The notes below the pieces were generated by a model. The model saw only the letters and a list, made by a program, of their open reading frames with translations, was not told the origin of the DNA and did not search any database. Of a stretch of DNA of 23,955 nt, positions 8,493 to 16,146 are shown piece after piece. The stretch is from NCBI GenBank assembly GCA_030152865.1, contig JASLIW010000108.1:1-23955 (forward strand), given 5' to 3'. How positions within the stretch are numbered: position 1 is the first letter of the stretch; each line of letters opens with the position of its first letter. The DNA is from Bacteroides sp. Its GTDB lineage: Bacteria > Bacteroidota > Bacteroidia > Bacteroidales > Bacteroidaceae. A program made the position numbers and the translations under genes.

Positions 8493-8540
8493 AACATGAG
8501 GAGTTGGCCTTTTGAGGCTTGATTCCTCATGTTTTTATTT
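8493..8540 (+). terminator. Long hairpin with T-run between lysS and gpsA
   Basis: AACATGAGGA (8493-8502) pairs perfectly with TCCTCATGTT (8524-8533), and a small inner stem GCCT/AGGC (8507-8510 with 8515-8518) nests inside. A T-rich run follows (8531-8540). It looks like an intrinsic terminator for lysS, but it ends only 14 bases before the gpsA start, so read-through or attenuation is likely (see findings). Confidence 0.75.
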
Positions 8541-8547
8541 TAACAAT

Positions 8548-9543
8548 ATGGAAAAACTTGGTAGAATTGCAATTATAGGAGGAGGTAGCTGGGCTACAGC
8601 CATTGCAAAAATGGTACTCACCCGAAAAGAGCAAATCAACTGGTATATTCATCGACAAGATCGTGTAGACAGCTTCATAGCCAATGGACATAACCCTGCA
8701 TACCTAACAAACGTGCAGTTTGATGTAAACAAGATTCATTTCAGCACAGATATCAACACCTGTATCGAACATGCTGACACCTTATTTTTTGTTACTCCCT
8801 CCCCCTACTTAAAAGACGAATTAAGCAAACTAAAAGTAAGCCTTAAAAACAAATTTATAGTTACAGCTATCAAAGGTATTGTCCCTGGCGAAAACCTAAT
8901 CGTCTCTGATTTTTTCATACAGAAGTATGGAGTAGCACCTGATCACATAGCAGTAATTGCTGGGCCCTGTCATGCAGAAGAAGTGGCCAAACACCAACTT
9001 TCTTACCTCACCATAGCTTGTCTTGACTCAGAAAAAGCCCACTCACTAGCTAGCTTACTGACCAACAATTATGTGAAAGTCACAACCAATCAGGATGTAA
9101 CAGGAGTAGAATACGGTTCAGTTTTAAAGAATGTGTATGCTATTTGCGCAGGTGTATATCATGGACTAGCCTATGGAGACAATTTTCAAGCTGTACTCCT
9201 ATCTAATTGTATTCAAGAGATGAGTCTTTTTTTAAACACAGTGCATCCTATGAACAGAAGTATCTGTGAATCTGTTTACTTAGGTGACCTGCTCGTAACA
9301 GGCTACTCTAAATACAGCCGAAATAGAACATTTGGATACTCAATAGGACAAGGACAGTCCGTTGAAGGGGCTCAAACTGAAATGGGTATGGTGGCTGAAG
9401 GCTATTATGGAACAAAGTGCATCTACGAAATCAATCAAAGATATCAAGTAGATATGCCTATCCTAAATGCGGTTTACAAAGTGTTGTACACACAGGAGAA
9501 GCCCGAAAAGGTCATGACAGAGCTAACTAACAAATTAAAATAA
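8548..9543 (+). CDS. gpsA: NAD(P)H-dependent glycerol-3-phosphate dehydrogenase
   Basis: Reduces dihydroxyacetone phosphate to sn-glycerol-3-phosphate, the backbone for phospholipid synthesis. The frame is open from 8512, but that part overlaps the hairpin; the ATG at 8548 gives MEKLGRIAIIGGGSW with the Rossmann nucleotide-binding loop at residues 11-18, the usual position, and a normal length of 331. Other signatures: AIKGIVPGE, GPCHAEEVA (family GPSFAxE), GSVLKNVYAICAG holding the catalytic lysine, and YLGDLLVTGYSKYSRNRTFG. The sequence is of the divergent Bacteroidota type (for example GPCHAEE and VTGYS in place of the common GPSFAKE and xTCxS). pgi follows after 16 bases. Confidence 0.95.
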   Translation: MEKLGRIAIIGGGSWATAIAKMVLTRKEQINWYIHRQDRVDSFIANGHNPAYLTNVQFDVNKIHFSTDINTCIEHADTLFFVTPSPYLKDELSKLKVSLKNKFIVTAIKGIVPGENLIVSDFFIQKYGVAPDHIAVIAGPCHAEEVAKHQLSYLTIACLDSEKAHSLASLLTNNYVKVTTNQDVTGVEYGSVLKNVYAICAGVYHGLAYGDNFQAVLLSNCIQEMSLFLNTVHPMNRSICESVYLGDLLVTGYSKYSRNRTFGYSIGQGQSVEGAQTEMGMVAEGYYGTKCIYEINQRYQVDMPILNAVYKVLYTQEKPEKVMTELTNKLK

Positions 9544-9559
9544 GATTAAAGATAAAAGT

Positions 9560-10897
9560 ATGATTACTTTAGACATTAAAAAAACATTAGGATTTATTTC
9601 AGAAGAAGATATCCTCTCTTATGAGAGCGCTGTCACAGCAGCTCATAAATCACTTGAAGAAGGGACAGGAAAAGGAAATGACTATCTTGGCTGGCTACAC
9701 TTAGCTAGCTCTACAACTAAAGAACACCTTGAAGACATCAAAGCTACAGCACAAGTGTTCAAAGAAAACTGTGATGTAGTTGTAGTTGCAGGAATCGGTG
9801 GAAGCTATTTGGGCTCACGTGCAGTGATTGAAGCACTATCCAATAGCTTTGACTTACGCTTAGAGAATAGAAAGAACCCAATAATACTCTTTGCAGGACA
9901 AAACATCTCTGAAGATTATATCTATGAACTACTTGAATTCTTAAAAGACAAGCGCTTTGGTGTAATCAATATATCCAAATCAGGAACTACTACAGAAACA
10001 GCTCTAGCCTTTCGCTTGCTAAAAAGACAATGCGAAGAGCAAAGAGGTAAAGCTATCGCTAAGAAAGTGATTGTTGCCATCACAGATGCCAACAAAGGAG
10101 CAGCACGCACTACAGCAGATAAGGAGGGATACAAATCTTTTATTATTCCAGACGATGTAGGTGGTCGCTACTCTGTACTTACACCAGTAGGACTACTCCC
10201 TATCGCAGTAGCAGGCTTTGATATTGACCAGCTTATACAGGGTGCTGCAGCTATGGAGAAAGCTTGTGCACTAGAGGTGCCATTCAAAGAAAACCCAGCA
10301 GCTATCTATGCTGCTACTCGTAATGCACTTTACAAGCAAGACAAAAAAATTGAAATATTGGTCAACTACTCCCCAAAACTTCACTTTGTAAGCGAATGGT
10401 GGAAACAACTATACGGTGAGTCTGAAGGAAAAGAAAACAAAGGTATATTCCCTGCCGCGGTTGATTTCACTACTGACCTACACTCTATGGGACAATGGAT
10501 ACAAGAAGGAGAGCGTTCCATCTTTGAAACTGTTATCTCTATCGATAAGGTAAATCATGAAGTAAGAATACCAGAAGATGACGAAAACCTAGACGGTCTA
10601 AACTACCTTGCAGGTAAACGTGTAGATGAAGTTAATAAAATGGCAGAACTAGGTACACAACTAGCGCACGTAGATGGCGGTGTTCCTAACATGCGCATTG
10701 TTATGCCCAAACTCAATGAGTATTACTTAGGCCAGCTATTCTATTTCTTTGAAATCGCCTGTGGCATCAGCGGCTATTTGCTAGGAGTAAACCCATTCAA
10801 CCAACCTGGTGTAGAAGCTTATAAAAGCAACATGTTTGCGTTATTGAACAAACCAGGGTACGAGGAAGAGTCAAAAGCTATCCAAGCGAAGCTTTAA
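9560..10897 (+). CDS. pgi: Glucose-6-phosphate isomerase
   Basis: Interconverts glucose-6-phosphate and fructose-6-phosphate in glycolysis and gluconeogenesis. At 445 residues it is the short bacterial form (as in Bacillus) with two SIS sugar-isomerase domains. Visible motifs: VVVAGIGGSYLGSRAVIEAL, INISKSGTTTETALAFRLL (phosphate-binding serines and threonines), DDVGGRYSVLTPVGLLP (the PGI signature with the catalytic arginine), GQWIQEGERSIFETV with a catalytic glutamate, and near the end GVEAYKSNMFALL with the conserved lysine. It starts 16 bases after gpsA and is surely co-transcribed; a terminator follows. Confidence 0.97.
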   Translation: MITLDIKKTLGFISEEDILSYESAVTAAHKSLEEGTGKGNDYLGWLHLASSTTKEHLEDIKATAQVFKENCDVVVVAGIGGSYLGSRAVIEALSNSFDLRLENRKNPIILFAGQNISEDYIYELLEFLKDKRFGVINISKSGTTTETALAFRLLKRQCEEQRGKAIAKKVIVAITDANKGAARTTADKEGYKSFIIPDDVGGRYSVLTPVGLLPIAVAGFDIDQLIQGAAAMEKACALEVPFKENPAAIYAATRNALYKQDKKIEILVNYSPKLHFVSEWWKQLYGESEGKENKGIFPAAVDFTTDLHSMGQWIQEGERSIFETVISIDKVNHEVRIPEDDENLDGLNYLAGKRVDEVNKMAELGTQLAHVDGGVPNMRIVMPKLNEYYLGQLFYFFEIACGISGYLLGVNPFNQPGVEAYKSNMFALLNKPGYEEESKAIQAKL

Positions 10898-10920
10898 TCT
10901 CATACTTTTTCAATATATTT

Positions 10921-10950
10921 AAGGCCAGTTCTCTACACTGGCTTTATTTA
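10921..10950 (+). terminator. Intrinsic terminator after pgi
   Basis: GCCAGT (10924-10929) and ACTGGC (10937-10942) form a 6-bp stem with a 7-base loop, extended imperfectly by AAG/CTT, followed by TTTATTTAT. It lies 24 bases after the pgi stop. Confidence 0.75.
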
Positions 10951-10973
10951 TACTAACTAACGTTCTAAATTAT

Positions 10974-11738
10974 ATGTACAAAGATCAAATCAAGAATTAT
11001 CTCAGCAAACATAGTTTAACCAAATTAAAGCTCAAAACAGTACTCTTTGACATGGATGGTGTTCTCTTTGACTCCATGCCCAATCATGCAAAAGCTTGGC
11101 AGCAAGTCATGGAAGAACATGACATGTCAATGACAGCAGAAGAGGTGTACCTCAATGAGGGCCGTACAGGTAAGGGAACTGTCAATGAAGTCAGCTTACG
11201 CACCCTAGGCAAAGAGGCAAGCGATGAAGAAGTAGAGCAAATCTACCAAAGGAAAAGCGAAATATTTAATACGCTTCCAGAAGCAGAGCGCATGAAGGGG
11301 GCATACAGCCTACTACTTAAAGTAAAAAGCGAAGGCTTGACACCCATGATTGTTACTGGATCTGGACAACGATCGCTCTTAGAGAAACTAGAACATAACT
11401 TCCCTCATACATTTACAGAAGATAAAATGGTGACTGCTTTTGATGTAAAGCATGGAAAGCCTGACCCTGAACCCTACCTCATGGCACTCAAGAAAGGTGG
11501 TTTTAACAAAGAAGAAGCCATCGTAATAGAAAATGCACCACTAGGAGTTCGTTCAGCAGTAGCTGCTGGTATATTTACAGTCGCTGTCAACACAGGCCCA
11601 TTAGATGATTCTGTTTTAGTGGATGCTGGAGCTGATTTGATCTTTCCCTCTATGCAAGCACTGGCTGATAATTGGGATTTACTTCAAAACAACATTCACT
11701 ACTGGAATAAAAAAAACAAGAAGCGTTCAAAGAAGTAA
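10974..11738 (+). CDS. HAD family hydrolase, beta-phosphoglucomutase-like
   Basis: A 254-residue haloacid dehalogenase superfamily protein (subfamily IA with helical cap). Motif I is FDMDGVLFDS with nucleophile D26 and acid/base D28; motif II is IVTGSGQ; motif III is the lysine in KHGKPDPEPY; motif IV is IENAPLGVRSAVAAG, where E-N replaces the commoner E-D pair, a known variant. It could be a sugar-phosphate phosphatase or a phosphoglucomutase; the sequence does not decide, though lying just after pgi fits sugar phosphate metabolism. No clear promoter is seen in the 30 bases between the pgi terminator and this start. The C-terminus is lysine-rich (NKKNKKRSKK). Confidence 0.9.
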   Translation: MYKDQIKNYLSKHSLTKLKLKTVLFDMDGVLFDSMPNHAKAWQQVMEEHDMSMTAEEVYLNEGRTGKGTVNEVSLRTLGKEASDEEVEQIYQRKSEIFNTLPEAERMKGAYSLLLKVKSEGLTPMIVTGSGQRSLLEKLEHNFPHTFTEDKMVTAFDVKHGKPDPEPYLMALKKGGFNKEEAIVIENAPLGVRSAVAAGIFTVAVNTGPLDDSVLVDAGADLIFPSMQALADNWDLLQNNIHYWNKKNKKRSKK

Positions 11739-11761
11739 AACGCCCATAGTAAGAATTTATT

Positions 11762-11793
11762 AAGACTTTACTCTCAGCAGTAAGGTCTTTTTT
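11762..11793 (+). terminator. Intrinsic terminator after the HAD gene
   Basis: An 11-bp stem with one G-T pair (AAGACTTTACT at 11762-11772 with AGTAAGGTCTT at 11779-11789) closes the 6-base loop CTCAGC and runs into six T residues (11788-11793). Confidence 0.88.
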
Positions 11794-11847
11794 AATGCAT
11801 AAAAAAGAGGTACATAGCTTTTATACCTTGTACCTCATCTTGCACAG

Positions 11848-11921
11848 TGACCCAGATGGGATTCAAACCCATGACCTTCAGAACCGGAATCTGATGCTCT
11901 ATTCAGCTAAGCTACTGGGCC
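11848..11921 (-). tRNA. tRNA-Arg (anticodon CCG)
   Basis: The minus strand folds as a full cloverleaf of 74 bases. Acceptor GGCCCAG pairs with CTGGGTC (one G-T pair), with discriminator A. The anticodon arm TCAGA-TTCCGGT-TCTGA puts CCG at positions 34-36, reading the arginine codon CGG. The variable loop is AGGTC, and the T arm contains GGTTTGAATCC. CCA is not encoded and must be added after transcription. Confidence 0.96.
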
Positions 11922-11929
11922 AGTTGCCA

Positions 11930-11937
11930 CAAATGTA
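11930..11937 (-). promoter_or_regulatory. Putative -7 element for tRNA-Arg
   Basis: Minus-strand TACATTTG (11937 to 11930) matches TAnnTTTG and ends 8 bases before the mature tRNA 5' end, so the primary transcript would carry at most a few extra leader bases. No clear -33 element. Confidence 0.5.
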
Positions 11938-12033
11938 TAAAAAGAAAAACACTTCTCTAGTGTTTCGTCCCTATAATTCTTAGCTAAGTATAGGCAGAAT
12001 TGCTTTTAAAACACAGCACATAATTATCATTTT

Positions 12034-12064
12034 AATAGTTAAACAATATATTTCACTAACTATT
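12034..12064. repeat. Inverted repeat upstream of the asnA promoter, possible operator
   Basis: AATAGTTA (12034-12041) and TAACTATT (12057-12064) are perfect inverted copies separated by 15 bases, so their centres are 23 bases apart, about two helical turns. The right arm ends 25 bases upstream of the asnA -7 element, bordering the -33 region, a good place for a dimeric regulator. Being AT-rich, it could also be chance. Confidence 0.4.
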
Positions 12065-12089
12065 TAATGCCTACAATGATTATATTCTA

Positions 12090-12097
12090 TACCTTTG
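12090..12097 (+). promoter_or_regulatory. Putative -7 element for asnA-ung
   Basis: TACCTTTG at 12090-12097 is an exact TAnnTTTG match 27 bases before the asnA ATG. No recognisable TTTG is found near -33, which would fit a promoter that needs an activator. Confidence 0.5.
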
Positions 12098-12124
12098 CAT
12101 CGTAAAAGCGAAAAATTACATTAA

Positions 12125-13162
12125 ATGAGTTATCTAATTATACCAAAACACTATAAGCCCATTCTTGACCTCAAGCAAACTGAAATTGGCATCAAACAAA
12201 TCAAAGACTTTTTCCAACTCAATCTGGCCTCCGAGCTCAAATTACGAAGAGTTACAGCTCCATTATTTGTGCTCCGAGGAATGGGAATAAACGATGACCT
12301 GAGCGGAGTAGAACGTCCTGTATCCTTCCCTATCAAAGACTTAGGAGAAGCCGAAGCCGAAGTGGTACACTCCCTCGCCAAATGGAAAAGAATAACCCTT
12401 GCCAATTACAACATCCCAGCAGCTTATGGCATCTATACAGATATGAATGCCATTCGCTCGGATGAAGAGCTAGGCAACTTGCATTCGCTCTATGTAGACC
12501 AATGGGACTGGGAACGTGTAATAACAGAAGAAGAACGCAACAGCGACTACCTCATAGATACAGTCAAGCGTATCTATGCAGCCATGGTACGCACAGAGTT
12601 TATGATCAGCGAATCCTTTCCCGCTATTCGCCCCTGTCTGCCCGAAGAGGTATTCTTCATACACGCCGAAGAGCTACGCCAGCTCTATCCACAGCTCACA
12701 GCCGAAGAGCGTGAAGACAAAATCACCAAACAACATAAGGCGGTCTTCATCATAGGTATAGGCTGCGAACTCGGAGATGGAACGAAACACGGAAGTAGAG
12801 CTGCCGATTATGATGACTACAGCACACTGGGAATTCATGGCCTACCTGGCCTGAATGGAGATTTACTACTCTGGAACCCAGTACTAGATCGTGCAGTAGA
12901 ATTCTCATCTATGGGTATTCGTGTAAACAAGGAAGTACTCATCAAACAGCTAAAGGAAGCAAAGCAAGAAGAAAAATTAGACCTCTATTATCATCGCAAA
13001 TTAGTAGAAGGTTCATTACCTTTGTCTATCGGAGGCGGAATTGGTCAATCAAGACTCTGTATGTTTTACTTGCGCAAAGCACACATTGGAGAGATTCAAG
13101 CAAGTATTTGGCCACAAGAGATGCGTGACAGCTGTAAGCGCCTTCAAATTCACCTCATTTAA
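12125..13162 (+). CDS. asnA: Aspartate--ammonia ligase (asparagine synthetase A)
   Basis: Makes asparagine from aspartate, ammonia and ATP. At 345 residues it is close to the family norm of about 330-345. The fold is that of class II tRNA synthetases. Seen in order: MSYLIIPKHYKPILDLKQTE at the start, TAPLFVLRGMGINDDLSGVE, PVSFPIKD, the central DQWDWERVI, IIGIGCELGDGTKHGSRAAD and the C-terminal LPLSIGGGIGQSRLCMF resembling class II motif 3. All match AsnA rather than the glutamine-dependent AsnB. It heads a likely two-gene operon with ung, 12 bases downstream. Confidence 0.97.
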   Translation: MSYLIIPKHYKPILDLKQTEIGIKQIKDFFQLNLASELKLRRVTAPLFVLRGMGINDDLSGVERPVSFPIKDLGEAEAEVVHSLAKWKRITLANYNIPAAYGIYTDMNAIRSDEELGNLHSLYVDQWDWERVITEEERNSDYLIDTVKRIYAAMVRTEFMISESFPAIRPCLPEEVFFIHAEELRQLYPQLTAEEREDKITKQHKAVFIIGIGCELGDGTKHGSRAADYDDYSTLGIHGLPGLNGDLLLWNPVLDRAVEFSSMGIRVNKEVLIKQLKEAKQEEKLDLYYHRKLVEGSLPLSIGGGIGQSRLCMFYLRKAHIGEIQASIWPQEMRDSCKRLQIHLI

Positions 13163-13174
13163 ACTAATTGGAAA

Positions 13175-13840
13175 ATGGATGTAAGAATCGAAGAAACATG
13201 GAAAGAAGTTTTGAAGGAAGAGTTTGGCAAACCCTATTTCAGCCTACTCACTAGCTTTATCCGAAAAGAATATGCACAAAACGGCCCAATATACCCGCCT
13301 GCCAAACTCATCTTTAATGCCTTCGACTTATGTCCCTTCAACCAAACCAAAGTCGTGATTATTGGGCAAGACCCCTATCATGGAGTAGGACAAGCCAATG
13401 GACTCAGTTTTTCTGTTAGCCCTGATCAGGCCATTCCTCCATCCTTGGTCAATATATACAAAGAATTACAAGCTGACCTGAAAGTAGAAGCTCCACAAAA
13501 TGGAGATCTCACACACTGGGCTAAACAGGGGGTTTTGTTACTCAACGCAACCCTCACAGTCCGAGCACATCAAGCTGGTTCTCATCAGAACAAAGGCTGG
13601 GAAGAGTTTACAGATGCAGCTATACAAGCCTTAGCTACACAAAGGGAGCACCTCGTATTTATTTTGTGGGGCTCATACGCACAGCGAAAAGGAGCATTTA
13701 TAGACCGCAAAAAGCACCTCGTGCTTACATCGCCACATCCCTCCCCACTAGCAGCCTATAGAGGTTTTTTTGGAAATCATCACTTTAGCAAAACAAACAA
13801 ATACCTACAAGAGCATAACATCACACCCATAGCTTGGTAA
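13175..13840 (+). CDS. ung: Uracil-DNA glycosylase
   Basis: Removes uracil from DNA in base excision repair. It has 221 residues, the usual length of family 1 UDG. The water-activating loop GQDPYHG carries the catalytic Asp66, the uracil-binding part contains GLSFSV, and the DNA-intercalating loop HPSPLAAYRGFFG carries catalytic His188. LLLNATLTVRAHQAGSHQNKGW is also a strong family signature in part. It follows asnA by 12 bases and faces the helicase gene, with only 16 bases between the two stops and no clear terminator there. Confidence 0.98.
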   Translation: MDVRIEETWKEVLKEEFGKPYFSLLTSFIRKEYAQNGPIYPPAKLIFNAFDLCPFNQTKVVIIGQDPYHGVGQANGLSFSVSPDQAIPPSLVNIYKELQADLKVEAPQNGDLTHWAKQGVLLLNATLTVRAHQAGSHQNKGWEEFTDAAIQALATQREHLVFILWGSYAQRKGAFIDRKKHLVLTSPHPSPLAAYRGFFGNHHFSKTNKYLQEHNITPIAW

Positions 13841-13856
13841 ACTAGCAGTCTAAGAC

Positions 13857-15293
13857 TTAGAAAAGATCATCTGCATCTTCCAACTGCCCCTTGGGGTAGT
13901 TGACCAAATAAAGGTGCTCGCTAGCTCTCGTAAAAGCCGTATATAGCCACCTGTAATAATCTGCATCCACATAATCTTTTGTAATGTAGCCCTGATCTAA
14001 GAAAACAGAACTCCACTGCCCGCCCTGAGCTTTGTGTCCCGTAATGGCATAAGCATATTTCACTTGTAGGGCATTGAAATGTGGATCTTCTTTTATTTTC
14101 TTAATGCGATCTTTTTTCAATCTCACATCTGCATAATCTTCGAGGATAGCCTGAAACAACTGCTCTTGTTCTCCACGAGAGAGTGCAGGTGTTTCGGTGT
14201 GCAAAGTATTAAGAAGTAGCTTGACATCTAGCTCATAAGAATCATGATCCGGTAAAGAGATTGTGGCATCAGCAAATCGAAACCCATACAACTCATAAGT
14301 GCTGCTCAAGCGCTCCACCTTGATAATCTCTCCATTGGCTATAAAATCAAGCTCCTTGTATGCCTTAGACCAAAAATAGTTATTTTTATTGACCATAAGA
14401 AGATCAGAAGTGTTCAACTCATCTTCTCTATAAAGCACAGTCGATCGAATGCCCTTATTGTAGAGATTAGCTCTTTTATTTGACCTGCAAATAACAATAG
14501 ACTCATCCATACCATAACGACTATACGAAGCGCTCAAAGTATCAATTAAATCTTGGCCTGATAGATAGGATATATCCGTAAAACCTTTCAACTTTATCTT
14601 GGGGAGTATATGAACCTGCTCCTCTACCAAAGCTTGACGTAGAGCAGTAGCATTGAACAAAACTCCAGAGGCCTCATCTTGCCTCACTACATCACTTAGC
14701 TCATACTGATGAACCTCTAAGCCATAGCCTACCAAGTGATCGGGCACCAAAGCAGGACTAAGCTCTTCTCCTACTGGAGGAAGCTGAGCCGTATCTCCCA
14801 TCAATATAAGCTTGCAATTTTGATTATTATACACATATTGAATCAAATCATCCAGAAGACAGCCAGAACCAAAGGACACAGCCGACAAGCCTTGATTCGC
14901 TATCATCGAAGCCTCATCAACTATAAAAGTCGTATCTCGATAAAGATTTTGATTCAAATCAAAACTACGCTCATCAGCACCAAACTTCTTCTCCCGATAA
15001 ATCTGCTTATGAATGGTAAAAGCAGGATAATTGGCATAAGAAGAAAAAACTTTTGCTGCCCGTCCTGTGGGAGCCATCAACACCACTTTCTGTTTCAAGC
15101 CAACCAAGGCCTGGACCAAAGCACCCACTAATGATGTTTTTCCAGTACCTGCATAGCCTCGTAGTAAAAAAACACTACCTTCGGATTTTGAACTTAAAAA
15201 CCTAGATAATAGCTCTATTACTTGATTTTGTTGAGGAGTTGGATTAAATTTAAAGTTGTCTTTAATTTTTTTTGCGAAAAAGGTATCTAACAT
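13857..15293 (-). CDS. RecD/Dda-like superfamily 1 DNA helicase
   Basis: A 478-residue ATP-dependent 5'-3' type SF1B helicase. Q motif TPQQNQVI is at residues 19-26, Walker A GYAGTGKT at 46-53, Walker B IVDEASM with D126-E127, and motif III MGDTAQLPPVGEE. The C-terminal UvrD_C_2 region has ITGHKAQGGQWSSVFLD and YRWLYTAFTRASEHLYLV with the arginine of motif VI. It is much shorter than RecD2 or RecD and lacks their extra N-terminal domains, closer in size to phage Dda. The cellular role is unknown; replication fork or recombination repair is the likely field. It is divergent from the gene at 15389 and convergent with ung. Confidence 0.92.
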   Translation of the reverse strand: MLDTFFAKKIKDNFKFNPTPQQNQVIELLSRFLSSKSEGSVFLLRGYAGTGKTSLVGALVQALVGLKQKVVLMAPTGRAAKVFSSYANYPAFTIHKQIYREKKFGADERSFDLNQNLYRDTTFIVDEASMIANQGLSAVSFGSGCLLDDLIQYVYNNQNCKLILMGDTAQLPPVGEELSPALVPDHLVGYGLEVHQYELSDVVRQDEASGVLFNATALRQALVEEQVHILPKIKLKGFTDISYLSGQDLIDTLSASYSRYGMDESIVICRSNKRANLYNKGIRSTVLYREDELNTSDLLMVNKNNYFWSKAYKELDFIANGEIIKVERLSSTYELYGFRFADATISLPDHDSYELDVKLLLNTLHTETPALSRGEQEQLFQAILEDYADVRLKKDRIKKIKEDPHFNALQVKYAYAITGHKAQGGQWSSVFLDQGYITKDYVDADYYRWLYTAFTRASEHLYLVNYPKGQLEDADDLF

Positions 15294-15346
15294 AGGATTG
15301 GCTTAAAAAGTTTTTCTATTCTATCGTTAAATAGATTAATTTATTC

Positions 15347-15354
15347 TATTTTTG
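15347..15354 (+). promoter_or_regulatory. Putative -7 element for the 15389-17492 gene group
   Basis: TATTTTTG at 15347-15354 matches TAnnTTTG and stands 34 bases before the ATG at 15389. No convincing -33 TTTG is seen. Confidence 0.45.
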
Positions 15355-15388
15355 CAAGTACGAATATAAACTAAAAATAATACATATC

Positions 15389-16078
15389 ATGAGAAAATTA
15401 ATCAATGTCATATTAGCTGTGTGCGCAATAGGCTTGCTCTATCTGTGCTATGCTAGTATTATGGGACCTATCGAATTCGAACAAGAAAAAAATCGTAGAG
15501 AAAAAGCTGTTATTGCACGCTTAATTGACATCAGAGATGCACAGTTAGAGTTTAGAAAACAGAACAACCAATATACTGCAGATTTAGACACACTCATTGA
15601 TTTCATCAAAAACGGTAATATCTTAACTGTTTATAAAGTAGGCGAACTTACAGATATTCAAAGAGAAGATGGCTTAACTGAAGAGAAAGCAATGCAGATT
15701 ATCAATAAAGCTAAAAAGACAGACAACTGGAAAGAAGTTGAAAAGCTAGGCCTAACAGAATTCAAACGTGATACCATCCAGGTACCCGTACTTGAGAGTC
15801 TATTCAAAGACAGAAGAGGTTTCCATCCAGACTCAATCAAGTTTGTACCTTTCTCAGGTGGTGAACATTTCATCATGAATGCTAAAATAGATACTATCCA
15901 ATCAGGTCCTGCACGTTTCTTTGAAGCAAGAACGCCATACAATGTATACCTTAAAGGCCTAGACGAGCAAGAAATAAGCAATATGATCTATATTCGTCAA
16001 CAGCTAGATAGATACCCTGGCCTAAAAGTAGGTTCTATGGATGAACCAATCACTACAGGTAACTGGGAGTCTCTCTAA
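15389..16078 (+). CDS. Conserved hypothetical single-pass membrane protein, pseudopilin-like N-terminal half
   Basis: I do not recognise a named family. The 229-residue protein starts with two basic residues and a hydrophobic segment (about residues 4-27, NVILAVCAIGLLYLCY in its core), then a charged helix (about 28-58, EFEQEKNRREKAVIARLIDI in part) and DAQLEFRKQNNQYTADLDTL. That last stretch resembles type IV pilins and pseudopilins, where a helix is followed by Ala-Gln, an aromatic, Asn/Gly, Tyr and Asp-Leu-Asp-Leu. No prepilin peptidase site (G-FTLIE) is visible, so the segment probably remains a plain membrane anchor. The C-terminal part (about 130-229) seems a compact alpha/beta domain outside the membrane. 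The next gene encodes DUF3822, then rsmD. Function unknown. Confidence 0.85.
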   Translation: MRKLINVILAVCAIGLLYLCYASIMGPIEFEQEKNRREKAVIARLIDIRDAQLEFRKQNNQYTADLDTLIDFIKNGNILTVYKVGELTDIQREDGLTEEKAMQIINKAKKTDNWKEVEKLGLTEFKRDTIQVPVLESLFKDRRGFHPDSIKFVPFSGGEHFIMNAKIDTIQSGPARFFEARTPYNVYLKGLDEQEISNMIYIRQQLDRYPGLKVGSMDEPITTGNWESL

Positions 16079-16146
16079 GAGCTACTTAAAGCTATAACTT
16101 AACTCTACTAAACCACACTTTTAGTTTGAGTTATAAACTTAAAATT

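Noticed and set aside
11795..11983. Reading frame of 62 codons
   Set aside because: It runs straight across the tRNA-Arg gene on the opposite strand and has no protein-like pattern.
14736..15131. 131-codon frame antisense to the helicase gene
   Set aside because: A shadow of the helicase coding sequence; its composition is not protein-like and the helicase motifs on the other strand are complete.
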